Below are positions 1 through 13,746 of a stretch of 64,000 nt of DNA, piece after piece. The stretch covers positions 52,036,205 to 52,100,204 of the forward strand of contig OV050031.1 of NCBI GenBank assembly GCA_920105625.2, read 5' to 3'. Every line of letters begins with the position of its first letter. Position 1 is the first letter of the stretch. Origin of the DNA: Clusia tigrina. Lineage: Eukaryota; Arthropoda; Insecta; Diptera; Clusiidae. A program made the position numbers and the translations under genes. Under the pieces are notes generated by a model, which saw only the letters and a list, made by a program, of their open reading frames with translations, was not told where the DNA came from and did not search any database.

Positions 1-3000
1 AAAACTATTATTGTGAATTTGAAATATCGGTATAACAGTGCTACCTTTGGGTAAAAAATGAAACACTGACGCAACTACAAAATTCGCAAACTTTTATACT
101 GTGCGTAATATAACTATCAAAGTTTGCTACATTGAATGCTGTAATTTTTTACTGGTGCGTCATAAAACCTTGAAATATTGTGACAATAATGTACTTTTGT
201 CAATTTGAAATATCGGTGAAACAGTGCTACCCTTGAGAAAAAAATGAAACACTGTTGCAACTACAAAATTCACTAACTTTTATACTGTGCGTAATATAAT
301 TAAACAAGTTTGCAACATTGAAAAGCTGTAACTTTTTACTGGTGCGTCATAGGACCTTCAAATTTTGTGACAATAATGTACTATTGTCAATTCTAGATAT
401 CGGTATAACAGTGCTACCTTTGAGTAAAAAATGAAACACTGATGCAACTTCAAAATTCACTAACTTTTATACTGTGCGTAATATAACTATCAAAGTTTGC
501 AACATTGAAATGCTTTAACTTTTTACTGGTGCTTCGTAAAACCTTGAAATTTTATGAAAATAAAGTACTATTGTCAATTTGAAATATCGGTATAACAGTG
601 CTACCTTTTAGTAAAAAATGAAACACTGATGCAACTTCAAAATTCACTAAATTTTATACTGTGCGTAATGTAACTATCAAAGTTTGCAACATTGAAATGC
701 TGTAACTTTTTACTGGTGCGTCATAAGTGCTTGAAATTTTGTGACAATAATGTACTATTGTCAATTTGAAATATCGGTATAATAGTGCTAATTTTGAGTG
801 AAAAATTAAGCACTGATGCAACTTAAAATTCCACTAACTTTTATACTGTACGTAATATAACTATCAAAGTTTGCAACATTGAAATGCTGTAACTTTTTAC
901 TGGTGAGTCATAAGACCTTGAAATTTTGTCACAATAAAGTACCATTGGCAGTTTTAAATATCGGTATAACAGTGCTACCGTTGAGTAAAAAATGAAACAC
1001 TGATGCAACTTCAAAGTTCACTAACTTTTATACTGTACGTAATATAACTATCAAAGTTTGCAACATTAAATGCTGTAACTTTTTACTGGTGCGTCATAAA
1101 ACCTTGAAATATTGTGACAATAATGTACTTTTGTCAATTTGAAATATCGGTGAAACAGTGCTACCCTTGAGAAAAAAATGAAACACTGTTGCAACTACAA
1201 GATTCACTAATTTTTATACTGTGCGTAATATAACTAAACATGTTTGCAACATTGAAATGCTGTAACTTTTTACTGGTGCATCATAAGACCTTGAAATTTT
1301 GTGACAATAATGTACTATTGTCAATTCGAGATATCGGTATAACAGTGCTACCCTTGAGTAAAAACGAAACACTGATGAAACTTCAAAACTCACTAACTTT
1401 TATACTGTGCGTAATATAACTCTCAAAGTTTGCAACATTGAAATACTGTAACTTTTACTGGTGCCTCATAAGAACTTGAAATTTTGTGACAATAAGGTAC
1501 TATTGTCAATTGGAGATATCTGTATAACAGTGCTACCCTTGAGTAAAATGAAACACTGATGAAACTTCAAAATTCACTAAATTTTATACTGTGCGTAATA
1601 TAATTATCAAAGTTTGCAATATTGAAATGCTGTAACTTTTTACTGGTGCGTCATAAAACGTCGAAATTTTGTGACAAAAAAAAAACTATTATTGTGAATT
1701 TGAAATATCGGTATAACATTGCTACCTTTGGGTAAAAAATGAAACACTGACGCAACTACAAAATTCGCAAACTTTTATACTTTGCGTAATATAACTATCA
1801 AAGTTTGCTACATTGAATGCTGTAATTTTTTACTGGTGCGTCATAGGACCTTCAAATTTTGTGACAATAATGTACTATTGTCAATTCTAGATATCGGTAT
1901 AACAGTGCTACCTTTGAGTAAAAAATGAAACACTGATGCAAATTCAAAATTCACTAACTTTTATACTGTGCGTAATATAACTATCAAAGTTTGCAACATT
2001 TAAATGCTGTAACTTTTACTGGTGCGTCATAAGACCTTGAAATTTTGTCACAATAAAGTACCATTGGCAGTTTTAAATATCGGTATAACAGTGGTACCCT
2101 TGAGTAAAAAATGAAACACTGATGCAACTTCAAAATTCACTAACTTTTATACTGTACGTAATATAACTATCAAAGTTTGCAACATTGAATGCTGTAACTT
2201 TTTACTGGTGCGTCATAAGAACTTGAAATTTTGTGACAATAATGTACTTTTGTCAATTTGAGATATCGGTGTAACAGTGCTACCATTGATTAATAAGTGA
2301 AACACTGATGCGACTACAAAATTCGGAAACTTTTATACTTTGCGTAATATAACTATCAAAGTTTGCAACATTGAATGCTGTAACTTCTTACTGGTGTGTC
2401 ATAAAACCTCGAAATATTGTGACAATAATGTACTATTGTCAATTTGCAATATCGGTAAAACAGTGCTACCCTTGAATAAAAAATGAAACACTGATGCAAC
2501 TACAAAATTCACTAACTTTTATACGGTGAGTAATATAACTATCAAAGTGTGACACATTGAAATGTTGTAACTTTTTACTGGTGCTTCATAAGACCTTGAA
2601 ATTTTGTGACAATAATGTACTATTGTCAATTCGAGATATCGGTATAAGAGTGCTACCCTTGAGTAAAAATGAAACACTGATGAAACTTCGAAATTCACTA
2701 ATTTTTATACTGTGCGTAATATAACTATTAAAGTTTGTAAAATTGAAATGCTGCAATTTTTTATTGGTGCGTCATACGACTTTAAAATTTTGTGACAATA
2801 AAGTACTATTTGTCAATTTGAGATATCGGTATAACAGAGCTACCCTTGAGTAAAAAATGAAACACTGATGCAACTTTAAAATTCGCTAACTTTTATTCTG
2901 TGCGTAATATAACTATCAAAGTTTGCAACATTGAAATGCTGTAACTTTTTACTGGAGCGTAATTAGACCTTGAAATTTTGTGTCAATAATGTACTATTGC

Positions 3001-5950
3001 CAATTTGAGATATCGGTGTAACAGTGCTACCCTTGAGAAAAAAATGAAACACTGTTGCAACTACAAAATTCACTAACTTTTATACTGTGCGTAATATAAC
3101 TAAACAAGTTTGCAACAATGAAATGCTGTAACTTTTTACTGGTGCGTCATAAGTGCTTGAAATTTTGTGACAATAATGTACTATTGTCAATTTGAAATAT
3201 CGGTATAATAGTACTAATTTTGAGTGAAAAATTAAGCACTGATGCAACTTAAAATTCCACTAACTTTTATACTGTACGTAATATAACTATCAAAGTTTGC
3301 AACATTGAATGCTGTAACTTTTTACTGGTGCGTCATAATACCTCAAAATATTGTGACAATAATGTACTATTGTCAATTTGAAATATCGGTAAAACAGTGC
3401 TACCCATTGAGAAAAAATTGAAACACTGTTGCAACTACAAAATTCACTAATTTTTATACTGTGCGTAATATAACTAAACAAGTTTGCAACATTGAAATGC
3501 TGTAACTTTTTACTGGTGCATCATTAGACCTTGAAATTTTGTGACAATAATGTACTATTGTCAATTCGAGATATCGGTATAACAGTGCTACCCTTGAGTA
3601 AAAATGAAGCACTGATGAAACTTCAAAACTCACTAACTTTTATACTAAGCGTAATATAACTCTCAAAGTTTGCAACATTGAAATACTGTAACTTTTACTG
3701 GTGCCTCATAAGAACTTGAAATTTTGTGACAATAAGGTACTATTGTCAATTGGAGATATCTGTATAACAGTGCTACCCTTGAGTAAAATGAAACACTGAT
3801 GAAACTTCAAAATTCACTAAATTTTATACTGTGCGTAATATAATTATCAAAGTTTGCAATATTAAAATGCTGTAACTTTTTACTGGTGCGTCATAAAACG
3901 TCGAAATTTTGTGACAAAAAAAAAACTATTATTGTGAATTTGAAATATCGGTATAACAGTGCTACCTTTGGGTAAAAAATGAAACACTGACGCAACTACA
4001 AAATTCGCAAACTTTTATACTGTGCGTAATATAACTATCAAAGTTTGCTACATTGAATGCTGTAATTTTTTACTGGTGCGTCATAAAACCTTGAAATATT
4101 GTGACAATAATGTACTTTTGTCAATTTGAAATATCGGTGAAACAGTGCTACCCTTGAGAAAAAAATGAAACACTGTTGCAACTACAAAATTCACTAACTT
4201 TTATACTGTGCGTAATATAATTAAACAAGTTTGCAACATTGAAAAGCTGTAACTTTTTACTGGTGCGTCATAGGACCTTCAAATTTTGTGACAATAATGT
4301 ACTATTGTCAATTCTAGATATCGGTATAACAGTGCTACCTTTGAGTAAAAAATGAAACACTGATGCAACTTCAAAATTCACTAAATTTTATACTGTGCGT
4401 AATGTAACTATCAAAGTTTGCAACATTGAAATGCTGTAACTTTTTACTGGTGCGTCATAAGTGCTTGAAATTTTGTGACAATAATGTACTATTGTCAGTT
4501 TGAAATATCGGTATAATAGTGCTAATTTTGAGTGAAAAATTAAGCACTGATGCAACTTAAAATTCCACTAACTTTTATACTGTACGTAATATAACTATCA
4601 AAGTTTGCAACATTGAAATGCTGTAACTTTTTACTGGTGAGTCATAAGACCTTGAAATTTTGTCGCAATAAAGTACCATTGGCAGTTTTAAATATCGGTA
4701 TAACAGTGCTACCGTTGAGTAAAAAATGAAACACTGATGCAACTTCAAAGTTCACTAACTTTTATACTCTACGTAATATAACTATCAAAGTTTGCAACAT
4801 TGAATGCTGTAACTTTTTACTGGTGCGTCATAAAACCTTGAAATATTGTGACAATAATGTACTTTTGTCAATTTGAAATATCGGTGAAACAGTGCTACCC
4901 TTGAGAAAAAAATGAAACACTGTTGCAACTACAAAATCCACTAATTTTTATACTGTGCGTAATATAACTAAACAAGTTTGCAACATTGAAATGCTGTAAC
5001 TTTTTACTGGTGCATCATAAGACCTTGAAATTTTGTGACAATAATGTACTATTGTCAATTCGAGATATCGGTATAACAGTGCTACCCTTGAGTAAAAATG
5101 AAACACTGATGAAACTTCAAAACTCACTAACTTTTATACTGTGCGTAATATAACTCTCAAAGTTTGCAACATTGAAATACTGTAACTTTTACTGGTGCCT
5201 CATAAGAACTTGAAATTTTGTGACAATAAGGTACTATTGTCAATTGGAGATATCTGTATAACAGTGCTACCCTTGAGTAAAATGAAACACTGATGAAACT
5301 TCAAAATTCACTAAATTTTATACTGTGCGCAATATAATTATCAAAGTTTGCAATATTGAAATGCTGTAACTTTTTACTGGTGCGTCATAAAACGTCGAAA
5401 TTTTGTGACAAAAAAAAAACTATTATTGTGAATTTGAAATATCGGTATAACAGTGCTACCTTTGGGTAAAAAATGAAACACTGACGCAACTACAAAATTC
5501 GCAAACTTTTATACTTTGCGTAATATAACTATCAAAGTTTGCTACATTGAATGCTGTAATTTTTTACTGGTGCGTCATAGGACCTTCAAATTTTGTGACA
5601 ACAATGTACTATTGTCAATTCTAGATATCGGTATAACAGTGCTACCTTTGAGTAAAAAATGAAACACTGATGCAACTTCAAAATTCACTAACTTGTATAC
5701 TGTGCGTAATATAACTATCAAAGTTTGCAACATTTAAATGCTGTAACTTTTACTGGTGCGTCATAAGAAATTGAATTTTTGTGACAATAAGGTACTATTG
5801 TCAATTGGAGATATCGGTATAACAGTGCTACCCTTGAGTAAAATTGAAACATTGATGATACTTCAAAATTCACTAACTTTTATACTGTACGGAATATAAC
5901 TATCAAAGTTTGCAACATTGAAATACTGTAACTTTTTACTGGTGCATCAT
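1..5950 (+). repeat. Zone 1: diverged long higher-order repeat (~3.73-3.92 kb)
   Basis: About 32 monomers in which neighbours differ noticeably but distant blocks match. Bases 1 to about 440 match 3922 to about 4361 (offset 3921), and about 627-2020 match 4361-5754 (offset 3734), a difference of exactly one 187 bp monomer. Marker monomers carrying acaaaaaaaaaactattattg in place of the intact dyad start near 1, 1682, 3922 and 5416. The stretch between the copies, about 2020-3921, holds related monomers in a different order, and its end (about 3300-3920) parallels about 1060-1680 at an offset of 2240. No gene or unique sequence is seen. Confidence 0.8.
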
Positions 5951-8900
5951 AAAACCTCGAAATTTTGTGACAAAAAAAAACTATTATTGTCAATTTGAAA
6001 TATCGGTAAAAAAGTTCTACCCTTGTGTAAAAAATGAAACACTGATGCAACTACAAAATTCACTTACTTTTATACTGTGGGTAATATAACTATCAAAGTT
6101 TGCAACATTGAAATGCTTTAAGTTTTTACTGGTGCATCGTAAAACCTTGAAATTTTATGACAATATAGTACTATTGTCAATTTGAAATATCGGCATAATA
6201 GTGCTACCCTTGTGTAAAAAATGAAACCCTGATGCAACTTAAAAATTCACTTACTTTTATACTGTGCGTAATATAACTAAAAATGTTTGCAACATTGAAA
6301 TGCTGTAACTTTTTACTGGTACTTCATAAAAACTTGAAATTTGGTGACAATAAAGTAGTATTGTCAATTTGAGATATCGGCATAACAGTGCTACCCTTGA
6401 GTAAAAAATGAAACACTGATGCAACTTCAAAATTCACTAACTTTTATACTGTGCGTAATATAAGTATCAAAGTTTGCAACATTGAAATGCTGTAACTTTT
6501 TGCTGGTGCGTCTTAAGAGCTTGAAATTTTGTGATAATTATGTACTATTGTCAATTTAAAATATCGCTATAACAGTGCTACCTTTGAGTAAAAAATGAAA
6601 CACTGATGCAAGTTCACAATTCACTAACTTTTATACTGTGCGTAATATAACTATCAAAGTTTGCAATATTGAAATGCTGTAACTTTTTGCTGGAGTGTCA
6701 TAAAACCTTGAAATTTTATGACAATAAAGTACTATTGTCAATTTAAAATATCGGTATAACAGTGATACCTTTGAGTAAAAAATTAAACACTGATGCAACT
6801 TAGAAATACATTAAATTTTATACTGTGCGTAATGTAACTATCAAAGTTTGCAAAATTGAAATGCTGTAACTTTTTACTGGTGCATCATAAGACCTTGAAA
6901 TTTGGCGACAATAATGTACTATTATCAATTTGAAATTTCGTATAATAGTGCTGATTATGAGAAAAAAATTAAACACTGATGCAACTACAAAATTCACTAA
7001 CTTATATACTGTGCGTAATATAACTATCACTGTTTGGAACATTGAAATGCTGTCATTTTTTATTGGTGCGTCATACAACCTTGAAATTTTGTGACAATAA
7101 AGTACTATTTGTCAATTTGAAATATCGGTATAACAGTGCTTCCCTTAAGTAAAAAATGAAACAATGATGCAACTTCAAAGTTCACTTACTTTTATACTGT
7201 GCGTAATATAACTATCAAAGTTTGCAATATTGAAATGCTGTAACTTTTTACTGGAGCGTTATAAGACCTTGAAATTTTGTGACAATAAAGTGCTATTGTC
7301 AATTTAAAATATCGGTATCACAGTGCTACATTTGAGTAAAAAATGAAACACTGATGCAACTTCAAAATTCACTAAATTTTATACTGTGCGTAATGTAACT
7401 ATCAAAGTTTGCAACATTGAAATGCTGTAACTTTTTACTGGAGTGTAATTAGACCTTGCAATTTTGTGACAATAATGTACTATTGGCAGTTTTAAATATC
7501 GGTATATTAGTACCAATTTTGAGTGAAAAATGAAACACTGATGCAATTTAAAATTCACTAACTTTTATACTGTGCGTAATATAACTATCAAAATTTGCAA
7601 CATTGAAATGCTGTAACTTTTACTGGTGCGTCATAAGATCTTGAAATTTTTTGACAATAAAGTACTATTGGCAGTTTTAAATATCGGTTTAACAGTGCTA
7701 CCTTTGAGTAAAAAACGAAACACTGATGCAACTTTAAAATTTCGCTAACTTTTATTCTGTGTGTAATATAACTATCAAAGTTTACAACATTGAAATTCTG
7801 TAACTTTTTACTGGAGCGTAATTAGACCTTGCAATTTTGTGACAATAATGTACTATTGTCAATTTGAGATATCGGTGTAACAGTGCTACCCTTGAGTAAT
7901 AAGTGAAACACTGATGCAACTACAAAATTCGCAAACTTTTATATTGTGCGTAATGTAACTATCAAAGTTTGACACATTGAATGCTGTAACTTTCTACTGG
8001 TGCGTCATAAAATCTCGAAATATTGTGACAATAATGTACTATTGTCAATTTGAAATATCGGTAAAACAGTGCTACCCTTGAGTAAAAAATGCAACACTGA
8101 TGCAACTTCAAAATTCACTAACTTTTATACTGTGCGTAATATAACTATCAAAGTTTGCAACATTGAAATACTGTAAATTTTTCTGGTGCGTCATAAGAAC
8201 TTGAAATTTTGTGACAATAAGGTACTATTGTCAATTAGAAATATCGGTATAACAGTGCTAGTCTTCAGTAAAAAATGAAACACTGATGCAACTTCAAAAT
8301 TCACTAACTTTTATACTGTGCGTAATTTAACTATCAAAGTTTGCAACATTGAAATGCTATAACTTTTACTGGTGCGTCATACGACTTTAAAATTTTCTGA
8401 CAATAAAGTATTATTTGTCAATTTGAGATATCGGTATAACAGTGCTACCCTTGAGTAAAAATGAAACACTGATGCAACTTCAAAATTCACTTACTTTTAT
8501 ACTGTGCGTAATATAACTATCAAAGTTTGCAATATTGCTATGCTATAACTTTTTACTGGAGCGTTATAAGACCTTAAAATTTTGCGACAATAAAGTACTA
8601 TTGTCAATTTAAAATATCGGTATGACAGTGCTACCTTTGAGTAAAAAGTGAAACACTGATGCAACTTCAAAGTTCACTAAATTTTATACTGTGCGTAATG
8701 TAAGTATCAAAGTTTGCAACATTGAAATGCTGTAACTTTTTACTGGTGCGTCATAAGACCTAGAAATTTTGTCACAATAATGTACTATTGTCTATTTGAA
8801 ATATCGCTATAACAGTGCTACCTTTGAGTAAAAAATTAAATACTGATGCAACTTCAAAATTCACTAACTTTTATACTGTGCGTAATATAATTATCAAAGT

Positions 8901-9870
8901 TTGCAATATTGCAATGCTGTAACATTTTACTGGATCGTAATTAGACCTTGAAATTTTGTGATAATAATGTACGTTTGTCAATTTGAGATATCGGTGTAAC
9001 AGTGCTACCCTTGAGTAATAAGTGAAACACTGATGCAACTACAAAATTCGCAAACTTTTATACTATGCGTAATATAACTATCAAAATTTGCAACATTGAA
9101 AGCTGTAACTTTCTACTGGTACGTCATAAAACCTTGAAATTTTATGACAATAAAGTACTATTGTCAATTTAAAATATCGGTATAACAGTGATACCTTTGT
9201 ATAAAAAATGAAACACTGATGCAACTTAAAAATATACTAAATTTTATACTGAGCGTAATATAACTATCAAAGTATGCAACATTGATATGCTGTAACTTTT
9301 TACTAGTGCATCATAAGACCTTGAAATTTTGTGACAATAATGTACTATTATCAATTTGAAATATCGTATAATAGAGCTGATTTTGAGTAAAAAATGAAAC
9401 ACTGATGCAACTTAAAAGTTTACTATTTTTTATACTGTGCGTAATATAACTATCAAAGTTTGCAACATTGAAATGTTGTAAATTTTTACTGGTGCCTCAT
9501 AAAAACTTGAAATTTTGTGACAATAAAGTACTATTGTCAATTCAAAATATCGGTATAACAGTGCTACGTTTCAGTAAAAAGTGAAACACAGATGCAACTT
9601 CAAAATTCACTAAATTTTATACTGTGCGTAATGTAACTATCAAAGTTTGCAACATTGAAATGCTGTAACTTTTTACTAGTGCGTCATAACACCTAGAAAT
9701 TTTGTGACAATAATGTACTATTGTCAATTTGAAATATCGCTATAACAGTGCTACCTTTGAGTAAAAAATGAAATACTGATGCAACTTCAAAATTCACTAA
9801 CTTTTATACTGTGCTTAATATAACTATCAAAGTTTGCAATATTGAAATGCTGTAACTTTTTACTGGAGCG
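5951..9870 (+). repeat. Zone 2: diverged, weakly ordered monomers
   Basis: About 21 monomers with scattered substitutions and little local higher-order regularity. Some monomers match later ones: the type reading ggtatcacagtgctacattt near 7313 recurs near 9925 and 13802, and the type with gtatattagtaccaatttt near 7500 is the diverged relative of the gtagattagtactaatttt type near 10112, 13989 and 17464. This zone therefore looks like a decayed relative of the zone 3 repeat. No gene or unique sequence is seen. Confidence 0.7.
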
Positions 9871-11383
9871 TTATAAGACGTTGAAATTTTGTGACAATAA
9901 AGTGGTATTGTCAATTTAAAATGTCGGTATCACAGTGCTACATTTGAGTAAAAAATGAAACACTGATGCAACTTCAAAATTCACTAAATTTTATACTGTG
10001 CGTAATGTAACTATCAAAGTTTGCAACATTGAAATGCTGTAACTTTTTACTGGAGCGTAATTAGACCTTGCAATTTGGTGACAATAATGTACTATTGGCA
10101 GTTTTAAATATCGGTAGATTAGTACTAATTTTGAGTGAAAAATGAAACACTGATGCAATTTAAAATTCACTAACTTTTATACTGTGCGTAATATAATTAT
10201 CAAAGTTTACAACAGTGAAATTCTGTAACTTTTTACTGGAGCGTAATTAGACCTTGCAATTTTGTGACAATAATGTACTATTGTCAATTTGAGATATCGG
10301 TGTAACAGTGCTACCCTTGAGTAAAAAATGAAACACTGATGCAACTTCAAAATTCACTAACTTTTATACTATGCGTAATATAACTATCAAAGTTTGCAAC
10401 ATTGAAATACTGTAACTTTTTCTGGTGCGTCATAAGAACTTGAAATTTTCTGACAATAAGGTACTATTGTCAATTAGAAATATCGGTATAACAGTGCTAC
10501 CCTTGAGTAAAAAATGAAACACTGATGCAACTTCAAAATTCACTAACTTTTATACTGTGCGTAATATAACTATCAAAGTTTGCAACATTGAACTGCTGTA
10601 GCTTTTACTGGTGCCTCATACGACTTTAAAATTTTCTGACAATAAAGTATTATTTGTCAATTTGAGATATCGGTATAACAGTGCTACCCTTGAGTAAAAA
10701 TGAAACACTGATGCAACTTCAAAATTCACTTACTTTTATACTGTGCGTAATATAACTATCAAAGTTTGCAATATTGCAATGGTATAACTTTTTACTGGAG
10801 CGTTATAGGACCTTGAAATTTTGTGACAATAAAGTATTATTGTCAATTTAAAATATCGGTATGACAGTGCTACCTTTGAGTAAAAAGTGAAACACTGATG
10901 CAACTTCAAAGTTCACTAAATTTTATACTGTGCGTAATGTAACTATCAAAGTTTGAAACATTGAAATGCTGTAACTTTTTACTGGTGCGTCAAAAGACCT
11001 AGAAATTTTGTGACAATAATGTACTATTGTCTATTTGAAATATCGCTATAACAGTGCTACCTTTGAGTAAAAAATTAAATACTGATGCAACTTCAAAATT
11101 CACTAACTTTTATACTGTGCGTAATATAACTATCAAAGTTTGCAATATTGCAATGCTGTAACATTTTACTGGATCGTAATTAGACCTTGAAATTTTGTGA
11201 TAATAATGTACTATTGTCAACTTGAGATATCGGTGTAACAGTGCTACCCTTGAGTAATAAGTGAAACACTGATGCAACTATAAAATTCGCAAACTTTTAT
11301 ACTATGCGTAATATAACTATCAAAGTTTGCAACATTGAAAGCTGTAACTTTCTACTGGTACGTCATAAAACCTTGACATTTTA

Positions 11384-12121
11384 TGACAATAAAGTACTAT
11401 TGTCAATTTAAAATATCGGTATAACAGTGATACCTTTGTATAAAAAATTAAACACTGATGCAACTTAAAAATACACTAAATTTTATACTGAGCGTAATAT
11501 AACTATCAAAGTTTGCAAACATTGAAATGCTGTAACTTTTTACTGGTGCATCATAAGACCTTGAAATTTTGTGACAATAATGTACTATTATCAATTTGAA
11601 ATATTGTATAATAGAGCTGATTTTGAGTAAAAAATGAAACACTGATGCAACTTAAAATTTCACTATTTTTTATACTGTGCGTAATATAACTATCAAAGTT
11701 TGCAACATTGAAATGCTGTAAATTTTTACTGGTGCCTCATAAAAACTTGAAATTTTGTGACAATAAAGTTCTATTGTCAATTCAAAATATCGGCTACGTT
11801 TGAGTAAAAAGTGAAACACAGATGCAACTTCAAAGTTCACTAAATTTTATACTGTGCGTAATGTAACTATCAAAGTTTGCAACATTGAAATGCTGTAACT
11901 TTTTACTAGTGCGTCATAACACCTAGAAATTTGGTGACAATAATGTACTATTGTCAATTTGAAATATCGCTATAACAATGCTACCTTTGAGTAAAAAATT
12001 AAATACTGATGCAACTTCAAAATTCACTAATTTTTATACTGTGCGTAATATAACTATCAAAAGTTCCAACATTGCATTGCTGTAACTTTTTACTGGAGTG
12101 TCATAAGACCTTTAAATTGTG
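11384..12121 (+). repeat. 738 bp tandem duplication, left copy
   Basis: Four monomers, one shortened by a 10 bp deletion at about 11794 (atatcgg joined to ctacgtttg). The sequence repeats immediately at +738 with no difference that I found. Just upstream, ttatgacaataaag at 11381 contrasts with gtgtgacaataaag at 12119, which places the breakpoint inside the dyad region of the monomer. Confidence 0.85.
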
Positions 12122-12859
12122 TGACAATAAAGTACTATTGTCAATTTAAAATATCGGTATAACAGTGATACCTTTGTATAAAAAATTAAACACTGATGCA
12201 ACTTAAAAATACACTAAATTTTATACTGAGCGTAATATAACTATCAAAGTTTGCAAACATTGAAATGCTGTAACTTTTTACTGGTGCATCATAAGACCTT
12301 GAAATTTTGTGACAATAATGTACTATTATCAATTTGAAATATTGTATAATAGAGCTGATTTTGAGTAAAAAATGAAACACTGATGCAACTTAAAATTTCA
12401 CTATTTTTTATACTGTGCGTAATATAACTATCAAAGTTTGCAACATTGAAATGCTGTAAATTTTTACTGGTGCCTCATAAAAACTTGAAATTTTGTGACA
12501 ATAAAGTTCTATTGTCAATTCAAAATATCGGCTACGTTTGAGTAAAAAGTGAAACACAGATGCAACTTCAAAGTTCACTAAATTTTATACTGTGCGTAAT
12601 GTAACTATCAAAGTTTGCAACATTGAAATGCTGTAACTTTTTACTAGTGCGTCATAACACCTAGAAATTTGGTGACAATAATGTACTATTGTCAATTTGA
12701 AATATCGCTATAACAATGCTACCTTTGAGTAAAAAATTAAATACTGATGCAACTTCAAAATTCACTAATTTTTATACTGTGCGTAATATAACTATCAAAA
12801 GTTCCAACATTGCATTGCTGTAACTTTTTACTGGAGTGTCATAAGACCTTTAAATTGTG
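12122..12859 (+). repeat. 738 bp tandem duplication, right copy
   Basis: Right copy of the preceding segment, including the same private 10 bp deletion (about 12532), the same tgcaaacattgaaatg insertion variant (about 12252) and the same tactgagcgtaat variant. The match to the left copy ends around 12893, where atctgtaacagcgatac begins. Either a very recent unequal exchange or an assembly duplication would give this pattern. Confidence 0.85.
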
Positions 12860-13149
12860 TGACAATAAAGTACTATTGTCAATTTAAAATATCTGTAACA
12901 GCGATACCTTTGAATAAGAAATGAAACACTGATACAACTTAAAAATACACTAAATTTTATACTGTGCGTAATGTAACTATCAAAGTTTGCAACATTGAAA
13001 TGCTGTAACATTTTACTGGTGCAACATAAGACCTTGAAATTTTGTGACAATAATGTAATATTATCAATTTGAAATATCGTATAATAGAGCTGATTTTGAG
13101 TAAAAAATGAAACACTGATGCAACTTAAAAATTCACTATTTTTTATACT

Positions 13150-13182
13150 GTGCGTAATATTAATAATAATAAATTTTTACTG
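13150..13182 (+). repeat. Truncated monomer with TAA-run filler
   Basis: The monomer reads gcgtaatat, then taataataataa, then atttttactggtgcttc. The normal segment between, covering the caaagtttgcaacattgaaa part, about 30 bp, is missing and replaced by a short TAA run. It looks like a deletion repaired with templated filler. Confidence 0.7.
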
Positions 13183-13746
13183 GTGCTTCATAAAAACTTG
13201 AAATTTTGTGACAATAAAGTACCATTGTCAATTTGAGATATCGGCACAACAGTGCTACCCTTGAGTAAAAATTGAAACACTAATGCAACTTCAAAATTCA
13301 CAAACTTTTATACTGTGCGTAATATAATTATCAAACTTTGCAACATTGAAAGCTGTAACTTTCTACTGGTACGTCATAAAACCTTGAAATTTTATGACAA
13401 TAAAGTACTATTGTCAATTCAAAATATCGGTATAACAGTGCTACGTTTGAGTAAAAAGTGAAACACAGATGCAACTTCAAAATTCACTAAATTTTATACT
13501 GTGCGTAATGTAACTATCAAAGTTTGCAACATTGAAATGCTGTAACTTTTTACTAGTGCGTCATAACACCTAGAAATTTTGTGACAATAATGTACTATTG
13601 TCAATTTGAAATATCGCTATAACAGTGCTACCTTTGAGTAAAAAATGAAATACTGATGCAACTTCAAAATTCACTAACTTTTATACTGTGCGTAATATAA
13701 CTATCAAAGTTTGCAATATTGAAATGCTGTGACTTTTTACTGGAGC

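Larger units (their letters stand above)
9871..13746 (+). repeat. Zone 3 HOR copy 1 (3877 bp offset to copy 2)
   Basis: This block recurs downstream at an offset of 3877 bp, checked at 9925/13802, 10112/13989 and 11341/15218. It includes the gtagattagtactaatttt monomer (10112), the ttttactggatcgtaatta monomer (about 11160) and the tactgagcgtaatataact monomer (about 11485). It contains the 738 bp tandem duplication that copy 2 lacks, so the offset falls to about 2426 after it (13242/15668). Near 13156 a monomer has lost about 30 bp, replaced by a TAA run. Confidence 0.75.

Noticed and set aside
3290..7078. Minus-strand frames at 3290-3481 and 6818-7078
   Set aside because: Pure satellite sequence with low-complexity, phenylalanine/serine-rich translation; no domain, start context or codon bias suggesting a gene.
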